From contig CM067322.1 of assembly GCA_034231615.1 (NCBI GenBank), forward strand, positions 69,363,354-69,427,353: a stretch of 64,000 nucleotides of DNA, read 5' to 3'. Shown here piece after piece: positions 35,700-48,100 of the stretch; position 1 is the stretch's first letter; each line of letters starts with the position of its first letter. The position numbers and the translations under genes are program-made. The DNA is from Meghimatium bilineatum. Taxonomy: Eukaryota; Mollusca; Gastropoda; Stylommatophora; Philomycidae. Below the pieces are notes generated by a model. That model saw nothing but the letters and a program-made list of their open reading frames with translations, ran no database searches and was not told the origin of the DNA.

Positions 35700-36360
35700 G
35701 TGCTAACAGGGAAGGGGGGTTGGCAAAGGGATATGCATTGCTCCGTGTACGTTCCCAGGGTTTGCAGATAACCAAGATTTTAAATGCACCTCCTCATGGT
35801 GCACCCCAGAAACAGATTGTTTCAAAGCTCATGCGAAGCAATTTGGCTAAAACTTTATGAATTGTGTCAGGGCAGTGTGTAGACTGAAATGGAATGAGAA
35901 TTTATTACATAAGACAAACAATATTTCCAATTAGCACCTCTCGCCCACCCCCAGCTAAAACATTTATTGCACAGTTTAAAACAATGACTGGCCAGGAGTG
36001 CTGTCATGTCCAAAAGCTCATGAAGACAAAAATAGTTAGTTTGCGAAGTAAAGCACATCTATTAAGTACATGAAATGGTAGCATAGTATGAGGGCAGCGC
36101 AATGTGCAAGTGTAAGTGACAAAAATCGAAACTATAATGAAAGCAATATTCATGCCTAAGAACAGGCTATCATTTGTCTTTTAGTAACAGGTTGTGTGGA
36201 AAGGTAAAGGCAGGATACCATACCATCATGGTATGCAGAAAAAGTGGATAAAAGCTAAAACTTGGACAAGGTGCTCACGATGTCGGTGAACAAGATGTCT
36301 TGGCCAAGAGGGTCAACCAACCCTGGTCCAACTTTACTGTTGAGCTATTTCTTATACCTT
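35700..36360 (+). repeat. GC-rich composite repeat, diverged copy
   Basis: GGGTTTGCAGATAACCAAGA (35758) and later ACTTGGACAAGG.GCTCACGATGTCGGTGAA and AGAGGG...CCAACT (36265-36345) follow the order of 10990-11940 with the tandem units lost. Confidence 0.6.
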
Positions 36361-36374
36361 ATGTCACCTACTTG

Positions 36375-37800
36375 CTATAATGAACGATGTGTGGAAGACA
36401 GAGTCCACTCCAAAATACTGGAAAGATGTTGTCATCTTTAAACTACCAAAGAAAGGAGACCTGTCAAACTGCAACAGCTGGCGTACAACAACTTCCAAAA
36501 GGAAATCTACAAAGTTTCTTACGCATGATGGCGACCACAAATAGCATTGGCAATAATACACAGCCTTGTTTACTCCTGTGTCGACATTGAACCATTCTGA
36601 ACCCCCCCCCCCCCCCCCAAAAATCCTCCTGTGTAAAGGTAACTGAAACTCAATCAAATTTTTTATATTAGTTCTGAGAGAGAAGATGTGGTCTATGCAT
36701 GAATGATTAGGTCTAAAGCCAGGTTGCTCTTCTCTAAGTCTTTGATCAAATGCTTTTTTCACTCTTTCCATTAGGATGCCACAAAACAATTTTTCTGGTA
36801 TTGATAGCAAAGTAATCCCACACCAATTATTGACTTATAAATCCTCAAGATTTATGGATTTAAACTAAAATATATAAACATCATAAAAACCCTCAATCAG
36901 GAAGCAACCTGTTGTGTAAGAACAGAATCAGGTAATTCAGAATGGTTCAATGTCGACACAGGAGTAAATAAGGCTGTGTATTATTGCCAATGCTATTTGT
37001 GGTCGCCATCATGCGTAAACTGTTCAAGATGGAAAAGCAGCATCAGATGGCTAGGAAACAACAACTAACCTTCTATTTTGCAGATGACATTGCAATCTTG
37101 AACTCTACTCACCAACAAACACAAGATACAATCAACGAGCTATGCATACTCGCAGATTAGATTGTGTTCCAGATCAACACATCCAAATAAAAAAAATCAT
37201 AGAACTCACTAACTCATCAAATATCATCTCAAAATATTGGAAAAAGTAGTCACCTTTACTTACTTGGGTAGCAGAATGTCTGTAGACAGTGACTCAATGA
37301 AATAAATAAATACATGCAAAGCAGTTGCAGTATGCACATTCACCAAACTAATGAGCATCTGGAAATCCAAAGACATAGGAAGAAACACAAAGTTAAAACT
37401 ATTCAACTCCTGCATTATTCCATCATTGATTTATGGTAGTGAAAGCTGGAAATCAACACTGGAAATGGACCATAAGTTAAATAGCTTTGAAAACAAACGT
37501 CTCAGAAAATTGTTGAACATAAAATGGAGCGATTTTGTCACAAATTAGCGATCTAAGAAATAAAACACACCAAGAATATGTTTCAAATGTTATAAGAAAA
37601 CACAGATGGAAATACCTGAGACACGTTCTTAGACTAGATGAAAACAGACTGAGCCAGGTAACCCTTATGTGGACACCTGAGGGGAAAAGAAAAAAGATAT
37701 ACTAGAGCTAAAAGTACAGGCATCGGACCACAACGCATGGAGAATCAAAAACATCGTTGCCTGTGACATGAAAGAAACAAACTATTTCCTATACTGGAAC
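36375..37800 (+). pseudogene. LINE reverse transcriptase with internal inversion
   Basis: + strand YWKDVVIFKLPKKGDLSNC opens the RT (36405-36470). Then 36521-36820 is inverted: on the - strand it reads LSIPEKLFCGILMERVKKAF, EEQPGFRPNHSCIDHIFSLR. From about 36840 the + strand resumes with IIKTLNQEATCCVRTESGNS, FYFADDIAILNSTH (catalytic FADD) and SLIYGSESW...FENKRLRKLLN. Stops are frequent. Related to the endonuclease-RT families at 41-50 kb. Confidence 0.8.
36601..36619 (+). repeat. Poly-C run at inversion junction
   Basis: A run of about 16 C ending in A's lies exactly between the 80-bp inverted arm and the inverted RT segment. Confidence 0.85.
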
Positions 37801-37869
37801 CATGCTCACATCAGTCAAGATCAGGATCAATACCAGATGGGAGGGGGGGGGGAGAGGAAAGGAATGAAT

Positions 37870-38240
37870 TGTATAATTACATGAGACATGTTCACTAACA
37901 GCAAAGCACCTAATACTGATAGATATAGTTGACCCAAGTTCAAATCCCTGCTGAGTCTTCTCAGAAACTGTCACATGGAATGTTTTGGTCTTAAAGTCCG
38001 AGGTTACATCATGTGAGGGTACAAACATAGAACTGATGCACACTCATTGCCTGGCGACAGATAGTAAGGCTGTCACAGGCTAGGGAAGCTCATCTGAAAA
38101 AAAGCATGCTTAAAAAGGATTACTGGACAAAAAAGGTGCATATAACGCAGCTTTGCTGTAAAACTAGCAGCACAATGAACTTCATGTTTTTTAGCTCAAA
38201 TCACACGAATACTTGCGCTGATTATTTGAGAGCACACGCA
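37870..38240 (+). repeat. tRNA-like head plus (CAAA)-family 3' block
   Basis: CCAAGTTCAAATCCCTGCTG resembles a tRNA T-arm / B-box. It is followed by AAGGCTGTCACAGGCTAGGG and AACTAGCAGCACAATGAAC. The order follows 12000-12240, which points to a tRNA-derived SINE. Confidence 0.5.
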
Positions 38241-38249
38241 GAAGAAGGT

Positions 38250-38915
38250 GCTCACAAGCAGACTGCTCTATCCTTACAAGCTACCAATAATGTCCTATTT
38301 GCTGATTTCTTATAAGATGTTAGTTGGCATCTAGAAAAGACAAATAAGATAACCTAAATGTAATATAAAATGAAGAATTTACATTTTTTTACACACAAGA
38401 AGTTACAAACCGTATTTACACCATTCAAATTGTACATTATAAATATAACTGTCCAGTTTCACTTCATCACACAAGCAATTTTAAATTCAGCAATATGTGA
38501 AAATTAATAATCGAATTAGTTCCACTTTATGAAATATGTATATTCAGACAGACATTAAAGGCATGCATTAAGAAGTTCAATGTGATTGCTGCTGAAACAG
38601 TGGCCACATATGATATAATACATCAAACAAAATTCATATTTTCACCTTCCTCATAACCTCTTAAGTATCACTTGGATCTACTGTCATAAATATGCTAGTG
38701 TTTGCAATAATTACATGAAAGGCATCTATTGTCTGTGAGTTAAAGATAGAGAAGGGTAATATACTACACCTGCATTTGAATACTAGAATTGATGAAGAGT
38801 CTGACATGTAACCAGCAGTTCACAAAAACCGTTCAGTATAAATACCTCCCATACCTATTAGGGAGATTGAGCACATATAAGTTTACACTGCGTGAAATGA
38901 CATTGGTTCATAACC
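38250..38915. other. Intergenic, nothing recognised
   Basis: AT-rich with no recognisable gene or repeat. Confidence 0.45.
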
Positions 38916-38924
38916 AATCACATT

Positions 38925-39011
38925 CCTTATAACTTTTCTTAAACAATTTCCATCAAATTTAACAAAACACATTCTTTATAACTTTTCTTAAACCATTTCC
39001 ATCAAATTTAA
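38925..39011 (+). repeat. Direct duplication of ~43 bp
   Basis: CATTCCTTATAACTTTTCTT...CATCAAATTTAA is repeated as CATTCTTTATAACTTTTCTT...CATCAAATTTAA. The second copy abuts a SINE. Confidence 0.85.
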
Positions 39012-39070
39012 TCTTCTTCTGCATTCATTCTCAAACTCCTGCCAATTTGCAGAACATAATCCAGAGAAAA
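39012..39070 (-). repeat. SINE family A, copy 9 (hairpin-less form)
   Basis: TTCTTCTGCATTCATTCTCA, then AACTCCTGCCAATTTGCAG, then CCAGAGA. Inner hairpin absent. Confidence 0.7.
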
Positions 39071-39079
39071 AGGCTAATT

Positions 39080-40105
39080 CTCAAACTACTACAGAGTAGC
39101 AACTCCCACAGGATGCTTTCCTGGATAATAGAGTATCTGACAGGGAGAAATACATTAGTTTAACTACAAGGCAAAAGAAGCAACATGGTCCAAATAATGA
39201 ATCAGCTCCACAGGGAGGGGTCCTATCTCCATCAATTATCTAAAGTAAACACTTACCAGAAAAGTACAAGCTAGTATATAAACTGATGACCTTGCACTGC
39301 TAATTATAGAAGAGTATGTAGGCACATCACAATTTTATCTACACGATATCTTGGATAACTTAATGTGATTGATGACCACTGCCATTCGATGTACCCCAAT
39401 AATAACAATGGAGAGTTTGGTTTGCTTACACTCTTTAAAAGGAAGAATACATGCTAAAATTTTATATCAATCTCTGGAAAACCACCCTCTAAGCAACAGA
39501 GTAAACAATTCCTGCTAAAAAAACCTCCTAAAAAGAACCAGATTTGTGAATGAGGCTCACATACTTAGGAAACTACAACTCACAGAAGTCCCCTGCAAAA
39601 AAGATAACCCATATAGCTCATGTCCCCTTGAGCCCAAAAACCTATACATAATGTAGAGACAAAATTTGATCAAGATCTAATTGTGCTAAAGCAAATAGTA
39701 TTGAAGATGCTACAAAATGATTACCCAAAACTCTCTTGGACAAGAGTATATACAGATGGCTCAACAGAGGAAGCAGTGATAAATGATGGTGGAGGCATCT
39801 ATTGACCCCTAATTGAAACAGGTCAATTGAATACAGATTGACCTAATGGAAACAAACTTGAAAATCAATAGCCACAGGTGTTTATTCTACAAATTTCAAG
39901 GCAGAGTGTGAAGCAATGAAAATAGCAACTATTTGACATTTCCCTACAATATCTTCTGTAACAGATAATATTTTTTCATATTGTGATCAAACCAAGACAG
40001 CACATTTTGACTCTTTGCCTGAGATAAGCAGCTAAAACTGTCACTTTAACAAAACCTCTCTGCCAGAAAGTTGATTCCTCCATTTTCATACTGAATTCTG
40101 AATAT
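39080..40105 (+). pseudogene. Jockey-like LINE: RT end and RNase H
   Basis: APQGGVLSPSII is the RT B motif; later KMLQNDYPKLSWTRVYTDGS enters RNase H, and NFKAECEAMKIAT supplies its Glu. Frames shift repeatedly and stops are common. Same family as 30340-30740 on the opposite strand. Confidence 0.7.
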
Positions 40106-40334
40106 GTTATGACAGGAAACCCATCTGTTGGTTAGAAAGTGTTAGAACTTTCCCAACAGTTGATTATTAACTTGAGAAATTTCTTTTCCCTAGCAATCAG
40201 TTTCTGTTTTATTCTGATAACTACTACTAGTTTCATGTGACGTGGTAAGAGTGCAAGGTAGTTTTTTATTTATGAGGCTGCTACGTTTTAACTATGGTAT
40301 GTTTAAGCAACATAAGGTAATTCAATTCTGAACC

Positions 40335-40435
40335 AGCATCATAGCACATGGCTTTCCATAAATGCTCAGCTGTCTCGCCAGTAATTGACCAGAAACTGCC
40401 TGACTAGCGTCACCTTCAGGACTTACTCAGTAGCA
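40335..40435 (+). repeat. Dispersed repeat E, copy 3
   Basis: TCATAGCACATGG, TTTCCATAAATGCTCAGCTG, GACCAGAAACTGCCTGACTAG. Parallels 26625-26705. Confidence 0.55.
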
Positions 40436-41299
40436 ATGGTGAGCATTCCTTGACTTACCAAGAGCATGAGTCAGGGTACTCATTTCATAGTGGTTGGGTA
40501 GACCACAAAGTTATTTTTTCTATGTATAATGAGTGAACTTGAAAACTAAGTCACCTGGTCAGAGGTTGAGTGCATAGATAATAACCAACTCTGACTCCCT
40601 GGTACATTTAAATAATTGTACAATGATACAACTGACTTGTTATAAATATTTATTTTCAGCATCAATATTATTATTCAAGATCAAGAGCTATAAAATTATA
40701 CGTTTGGTTTAAAGTAAATGTACTTTAGGTAAAATAAATAGAAATATTGAGTGGGATAAATGAAAACACCTTAAATATATTTAGGTTTACTGTAACTTTG
40801 CATTATAATACATGAAATTTGAACTTGAATATAGACTGGTTTTCTCTGTCAACAAATCTACAACAAAGAGTAGTGTTTATTTTATTGTTGAACACATTGA
40901 AAAAAATCTTGTCTACAGTCTCACACATATATCATTAATGAAATCTCTTTTCACACCATTGAGATGTTTGAGGAATATGGTACTATGCATGTATTTTGAT
41001 CAATGGCATGCTTTGTGTGTATATGTCAAACTAGTCACTTTTTACTTCCCTAAATGTGTTCTGGCACCCTTCCTCAGACTTGGTTGATCTGGGAGTCATT
41101 TGTGGTGTGTATCATGTGACATTATTTCCAAAACGTAGTCTTCCTTATCAATCTCCTGAAATTCCTATGGTCTCTGACAAGCTGTCCCGCTTCCTGCAGT
41201 CATATGTGTATGCATTCTTAAATATTTCTTTTCCAATGATATCCTGGTCAGCCTCTGCTGCCTTCTATCCCCCCTCCAACACTTTCCATGCTATCGTTT

Positions 41300-41870
41300 C
41301 TCTTCACATGGCCGAAAAAACCTAACTTCCTTCTTAATATAGTGTTTAAAAATCAGCCTTCTTAAACGTTGATTTTTCTTAGCATGCTGGTCTTTCTTGC
41401 TGTCCATAGCATTCTTAGAACATTTCTATAGCACTTAATTTTGAAGGCCTCTATTCTCTTGGCTATAATTTTATTTACTGTCCATGTTTTGCAGCCACAA
41501 GTCACCACTGGGAATACACATGTATGTAACAAACATACCTTAGTTCCGTTTTTTCCGTTTTTTAATTGTGAATTTTAAAATTTTGTTATTGCTGCTATCC
41601 TCCTGATCTCGACTGCACTGTTTATGTTAGCTCCTAGATATTCAAAATGTGTCACTTCTTCTAAAACATTGTTATCAATATTAATTCTAGGTCTTGTTTT
41701 CACTTTGTTGGTTTTAATTATTTTCTTATTTTTCATATTTAGAAACAGGTTGTGTTGTTCACTAAAGCTTTTTGTTGTTTTTATTATCATTTGTGGTAGA
41801 ATAATGAATGTTCTTCTGGACATCGTATGATGAATCACATGGCAAGGAAGACAGTGCCCTAGCAAAATCA
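41300..41870 (-). pseudogene. LINE reverse-transcriptase thumb and C-terminal fragment
   Basis: - strand: IDNNVLEEVTHFEYLGANIN (RT thumb), then PVVTCGCKTWTVNKIIAKRI, EAFKIKCYRNVLRMLWTAR. Ordered RTE-type landmarks, frameshifted. Confidence 0.7.
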
Positions 41871-42019
41871 CATTATGTGCTATTATGTGATAAAATATAC
41901 GGTTTGATGAAAAAAGGCTTTAGGAACAACTTCAACAAAAATATCAGTTATACTCTTCCAATTGTCTATATTTTGTTCACTTCATCACACTATCTAATCA
42001 GCCAAGACTAAAACCAAAG

Positions 42020-42330
42020 AAGGATAAAGAACAATCTCAGATATGAGAATGACACAGCACTCTTGACTGAAAGTGAGTCGGACATGCTAGTGAGAACTAA
42101 TGTGGAGCACATAAATGCCAGAAGTAGTGAATATGGATTAGCCATTATCAACAATAAAATGAGAATTGAACGACAGCAAAAATCTAAAATAAGAAGAAAT
42201 GGAGAGGAACAAGTCAAAATGTTCTTATATTGTGGATATACAATAACAGATTGAAAATATGAAACTGAAATCAGGAAGAGAATGTACATGAAAACAAAAA
42301 TACATTTAACAATTTGCTGACCAAGCTTGA
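42020..42330 (+). pseudogene. LINE RT fragment around the YADD motif
   Basis: NLRYENDTALLTESESDMLV corresponds to LRYADD...E; the catalytic DD has become ND. Followed by SSEYGLAIINNKMRI. Confidence 0.6.
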
Positions 42331-42589
42331 CAAATTTCAAATTTCTGTTATATTCCCTTAGTGGCCAGATTCAATGATCGCAGAAACCATAATATGACAC
42401 TTCCATAATATGACAATCATATAGATAGTATTACTAAAAATACCTAATCCTGGACATATTTTTCAATATCGCAACACTCACAAAATAGAGGGTTTAGGCA
42501 TGGTTTGTGGGTGAATCATTTAATACTTTGGAATTTTTCACAGGTGTGTTCAGTACATTGAAAGCATTGTAAAACTGATTGCACTGGCT

Positions 42590-42775
42590 TCGCATATGAG
42601 GGGTTAATTCCCCAGTTAAGTCGGAATATGTTTTTGAGATCGCAATGGCTCCCAGGTCGACCCAGCCTTAATTTGGTACCGGATTAATTTGGAAAGTAAA
42701 GATTGCGAGGGAGAGGAGATAGCTACCCCCCTCACATAGCAGAGTCAGTGAAATGTGAGATCGCTAACATCTAAC
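42590..42775 (+). repeat. tRNA-related SINE-like repeat
   Basis: GGCTCCCAGGTCGACCCAGCC, then TTGGTACCGGATTAATTTGG, GGTAAAG-like and AGCTACCCCCCTCACAT resemble, as I remember them, a widespread tRNA-related SINE layout in invertebrates. Single copy here. Confidence 0.4.
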
Positions 42776-43139
42776 ACACCTACAACATTAATAAAATGCT
42801 ATGGATTAACTTTATTGTAAAACTACTCCCAGAATTATAATAAATCGAATTTTGCTCTCGAAGTAACTACAGGGCTTTAAAATTCCTTCAGACAATGCAA
42901 CTATTCACCACAACACATTGAACATTTTAAAGCTCTATCTTGCCATTTGACTTTTAACAAATTTTTAAAGATGGCTCATTATACAAAATGTGTGAACACT
43001 CTTGGTAATGGGAAATAAGTACACTCTGTATTGCTGGTCGTCAAAGTATTAATAATGTATATGTTACAATTAAAACAAATAAATAATAAAATGAGAATAA
43101 CCAAGATAAATGATGAACAAAAAGCATCTTAAGACAAAA

Positions 43140-43390
43140 CTGATTCTCCTGAAATGCAGATTTACAGAAGTGTTAGGAAAATGTCATGGAAACGAGACAT
43201 GAGAAATACAAAAACAAAAGACTAAATAAATATTTAGGAAGAAAGGATAAGTACAAAAATGGTCATAAATTATAAAAACTCAGAGTTGAAAACCATATTA
43301 AAAGGTAAGGTTCAAGGCATACAGGAATAAGGAAAACAATGAAATACATTGGAAGGATATATCAAGAGGTAGACAAAAAGGCATCTCTCA
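43140..43390 (+). pseudogene. Possible LINE C-terminal fragment
   Basis: Frames give LLKCRFTEVLGKCHGNET and KGKVQGIQE-like text reminiscent of RTE ends. Weak. Confidence 0.3.
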
Positions 43391-43399
43391 GAATGTACC

Positions 43400-44105
43400 A
43401 TGATAATAAGCAAGGCTGTATATTAATGAGGGAGGGGGTTTGAAGGGTTACAAAAACCCTACCATCCTAGGAAAATAGGACACGATAATTAACACTAAAA
43501 ATCAAGTAAATAAGAGGGTAAAATATAAAAAAATCTAAAAATCCAGAAAAGGAGAAGTAATTAGTTATTTTGTTGTTGTGGAATTCTCCCCCAGTTATTA
43601 ACAATTTTTGGGCAAATCCCACCCATCCCAAGTCACATCTACATCCCCAACGATAAACAAAACGTTGATACCTGTTAAGTAATTTTCTGATGTGGAGAAA
43701 ACATTTTACTTCCTGATCTATTTTGTATCCATATTTATCCCAACAATATTATAGACAAGATAAAAGTACTTGGTTTTGAATGCTATACAGTAAATAGCTA
43801 AAATATTTGTAGTAAAATGTCCTTGACAATAAATAAAGTCAAATATGAAACATTTCTAAAACAATGACCAGAATTTTCAGCAGCAAATATTCCCATATAG
43901 CAAAAACAAATACTGGTGCCCAATGACACTCTGGATCTTAATTCTCAACAATGGTTTGTATGTTATTAAACTCTATACAGAACAGTTCTTGTTAAAAAAT
44001 TCATGGTATGGAAAACAAAATCTATTATTTTGGACATATCCAAACAAAAAGATTCAGAATTCAAATAATCTATTTCTATCTATCTATTCGCTAAACCTTT
44101 TGTTG
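43400..44105. other. Intergenic, nothing recognised
   Basis: AT-rich with short frames only. Confidence 0.4.
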
Positions 44106-44109
44106 CCTT

Positions 44110-44450
44110 TCAGCATCAGGGTAGAAGAGTTTTCTGGAAATGGCCCTTGTGTGCGCTGAGTATATTGTGGAACTTGTTGCATCTTTTATTTAGGTGGTCC
44201 ATTGCTTTCGTGGGCCTTTAGGTCTGTCTTCACTGTATCTGTGTAGCATAGCTTGCTTTGGTATGCTATCTGATGGTAGTCTGCTGATGAGTGCAAACCA
44301 TTTGATCTGTTGTCTTTTAATATATTCCAAGATTGGGGTGGTGCTGGTTCTTTATCTGTCCTCATTCCTCACTCTGTCTCTTAGTAATATTTCTAGGATT
44401 CTGCATAAGCGTGCCATTTCAGCTGTCACAAGTTTAAGATTCATGTAATC
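44110..44450 (-). pseudogene. LINE C-terminal fragment
   Basis: - strand: LVTAEMARLCRILEILLRDR, VRNEDR, LEYIKRQQIKWFALISRLPS, RPKGPRKQW. The ordered end of an endonuclease-RT ORF, with stops. Confidence 0.65.
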
Positions 44451-44939
44451 AATGTGTAGCAAATAAATCAACTTTTATTTCCAGAAATCTGCATATTCCA
44501 ACCCGGTTTTGAGAGATGGTCTTGGTTTTTCTATATCTAATTTCATTACAGAATGCTATTCCATTTATCACAAAATAAAAGAATAATAAAATAATATTAA
44601 TAAAAGAAATTCAGGTCAATTTTAAAAAATGGCTTAAAATTACGTCTTTCCCAGATCAATGTCAAAAGTATTTAGTAATATGTCTTGCAAAGATATTTCT
44701 TTAAGTAATTTATGATATCCACAGATACAGTGTCACAATCAAGACTATATGAAGCCTCATCAACTAAATCCTTGCATTGACTGTGGCATTTATTCCAAAT
44801 CTGGGCACATCAACATGTCCATACGTGTAGTATGTTCATGTTCTCTGTTGAAGTTTGATCACTCTGGCCACATCACAGCCTCGAACAAACAAAAAACAAT
44901 GAACCACACCATGAGTGGTTAGATTTTGATTAGAAATGT

Positions 44940-45119
44940 TTAACTATTTATCCATAAAGCAGGCACCCACTGAGGCTCCATCTCAATCTTATTGATCTCC
45001 TCAAGCAATTCTGTATAAGCTCGACTAAGATCACTGTTAACTAGTACAAAGTCAAACAAATGTCCATAAAGTTCCTCAATCTCACGAGAACGGTCAATTA
45101 TGTCTCGTAGTTGATCATC
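44940..45119 (-). CDS. MPP5: PALS1/stardust exon f (last exon)
   Basis: Acceptor CCTCAG/GATGAT; encodes [40 protein letters not shown] and the C-terminal [12 protein letters not shown], then TAA at 44940-44942. QWVP..W is the signature end of MAGUK guanylate-kinase-like domains; the spacing and VNSDL..AY..LL best fit PALS1/MPP5. Confidence 0.95.
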   Translation of the reverse strand, partial: DDQLRDIIDRSREIEELYGHLFDFVLVNSDLSRAYTELLEEINKIEMEPQWVPALWINS

Positions 45120-48100
45120 CTGAGGAAAATAAGAATATGGAGTAAGCAAAATATCACTAATTACACTAATCTTGAAATACAAATCTAAACAAATCTCTCT
45201 TGATTGAAACTAAAAGGCAAACCAACATTGCATTATCTGTGCCAGACGTGGACACTAACTAAAAACAAGAGAGAACACTTACTACATGTGAAATCAGGTG
45301 TCTACAAAAATGAAGCAAACAGAAAAAGAATGTGGGTAATAAAGAAATTAAAAGAACTTGGAATGTGGATGGTTAAATATAGTGAAAAACATCTATTCTT
45401 CAATATATCCACATCTCAAAGGCATCAATTCTATCTTCTAGGTGTTTGTTATGATGCTAATAATTTCCTGACATTGGAAGTAGCCATTCCTATTCTCCTT
45501 TTATCTTCTGTTTCATATCTACCATCATTTATGATTATGTGTACAAGATATTGGTAAAGATCTACTTGTAGTATCTCTTCATGTATTTATTTGTTTAGAA
45601 CCCGTTCCTCTGCGATTTTGCACATTTTCATAGTTTTTGTTTTATCTAGTCCACATTCTTTATTTGATTTATTGATTTAATCTATTAATCTTTGTAGTTC
45701 CTGTTTACTTTCTGCTAAAAAGACAATGTCATCTGTATATCTCAGGTTGTTTATTATTTTACCACTGATCTGGAGCCCTAGCATTCCTTCTATATGTTTA
45801 AAAATATTCTCTGTGTAGATAGGTTGGGTGATAAAATATATCCTGTCTTACCCTTCTTTTTATTTCTATGTATGGTGAATAGCTGTTTTCACACCTTATT
45901 GATGCAGTTTGTTCTCAATATATATTTCTTTTCAGTTTGGTCTTTTCAATCTAAGCCTTTTTTTTGCAAGCATACAATTAATTTTTCATGTTGGACTCTG
46001 TCGAAAACCTTGTTGTAGTCTATGAAGCAAATATAAATATTTTTTTTAGACTTCTATGTATTTATCTATCAATAGTTGGATACTAAGTATAGCTTCTCTG
46101 GTTCCTTTGTTTTTCCTAAAACCAATCGTCTTCACTGACTTCAATGTCTATCTTATTTCTTATTATTTCATGTAGTATATTTAAAAGTATTGTGGTTATG
46201 TCGCTCATCAAACTTATTGTTCTGTATTCTATACAATACACAGCCCTGGGTTTCTTAAGTAGTGGCAAGAATACTGATGATTTAGGCCTTTATGTATGTC
46301 GTATTTTTCATATATATCATCTCAAAGTTCTGTGACAGTTATCACACCAACATCTGAAGTTTGTATTATGTCTGTTGTTAGCGTGCACCTGCAGTCTTTT
46401 CAAATTTCATCATTTTATTTATTTTGTGTGTGCATTTTTTACTTCTGATTTCGGTATCGCTAGTGCGTTATTGTTTTATATTGTAGGTTTTTTGTTAAGT
46501 TTGTCATCAAACAGGCCTATCACATATTCTGTCCATCTTGCCAGTCCTTTTGTCTTATCAAATATAATTTTTACACTTTTATATTTAATGCATCCACACT
46601 CATTTACAGACTTTCTTATTTGTGATCTGTATTATTTCCTTGTACATTTCTTTAGTTTTCTGTTGAAGTGACATCTCTATTTTTCTGCATTGGTTTTTAA
46701 CTATGATTCTTTTGTTGTTCTGTACATGTTACGCATATCTTTGTTTATAAATAATTATTTTGGGGAGTTTTTGGCTGTCTTTCTTTCTGAAATTTTACCT
46801 TGTATTTTATCTGTCATACATGTGTGTTTGTTCTTGACTTTTCTTACTGGTAAGTTTTAATTTTACATTTGAATGCTTTTTATTAGGCTATTCCATTTAT
46901 TGTCTGTTTTCTCTTCTAATTCTCCCTTATGTACTATGCATTCTATCATTAGGTGTTCATATCTGTTCTAAACTTAATGTACTTGGACATATGGTCTATA
47001 CATATGAGTATATGTAAAATATTACTTTAGGCTATAAATATCCTGTGACCAGGCTTCCTAACCCATGCTCATTTTTTAAACTAAATATTTAGAGTAAATG
47101 CATTTATATCCATATATAAGTGATAGGAATTTAACCAGGTCCATTCTAGCGAATGATTTTATGTGGTTGGTCAAGTATCAATCAACCAAGTGCCATGCCG
47201 ACTGGCGTAGGCGATCATGTTTCTCCACGACTCTCTGTCTCTTGTGTTGTCAATAAACTCGGTTGGTGAGCTTCTCCCGTGCCACGATACAAGCCCATCT
47301 AGTAACTTTTCTCTTTGTCGTCCCCTATCACTTCTCCCTTTGATATTTCCAGTGGTTATTAAGTGTTCAAGCTGTGTTCTTCTCAGCACATGCCCTAGAA
47401 ACCTTGACTGTCTGCCTCAAATGTTTGATATGATTGATCTTTTTACGCCAGCATCAATGAGAACCTCTGCATTAGTTTTCGTGGCTGTCCATAGTATTTT
47501 CATCATTCTTCTCAGAAACCAAATTTCTGTAGCCTCTAATTCACTTTGAATTTTCTTGTTTACAGTCCATGCTTCATAACCATAAAAAATAATTGGTTCT
47601 ATATAACATCTCAGCACTCGATCAAGTATGGAAAACCTGTTTACTTCAGTTGCAAGGTGATTTGGTGCCACTAGAATGGCCTTGGTTCAATTCCTGTCAG
47701 CCACATAATTCTAATACACAGTTAAACATGAATTCCACTTACGATGGTTAGTACTTCTTTGCCCTTTTTAACTCCATCTACCTGTAATGACAAGATAATA
47801 AAGTTAATGAGCTGTCCAATATATACCACACACCCCAAATGCACAAAAACGTGATGGTGATTCAAATGATGGTTTTAATAGTGTGGCAGAAATTAGAATA
47901 GTCATTGGCATTGCCTTGTAACCTGTCAATATTGTTAAGGATGTCAAAAATATCCTGCACAAGCCATCATGGTGTAGATAACAATGTGACATAATTGTAA
48001 TTTAAAGATGGCTACCACAATATTGATAAGCATCAAAGAAGGAGCAAAGCGTTGTTATTTATATTTTGAAAACAGTAAAGGGGTGAACTATATAGAAAAC

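Noticed and set aside
45420..46710. Secreted or membrane proteins on the + strand (hydrophobic frames)
   Set aside because: Antisense of an RTE reverse transcriptase; the hydrophobic look comes from T-rich complement.
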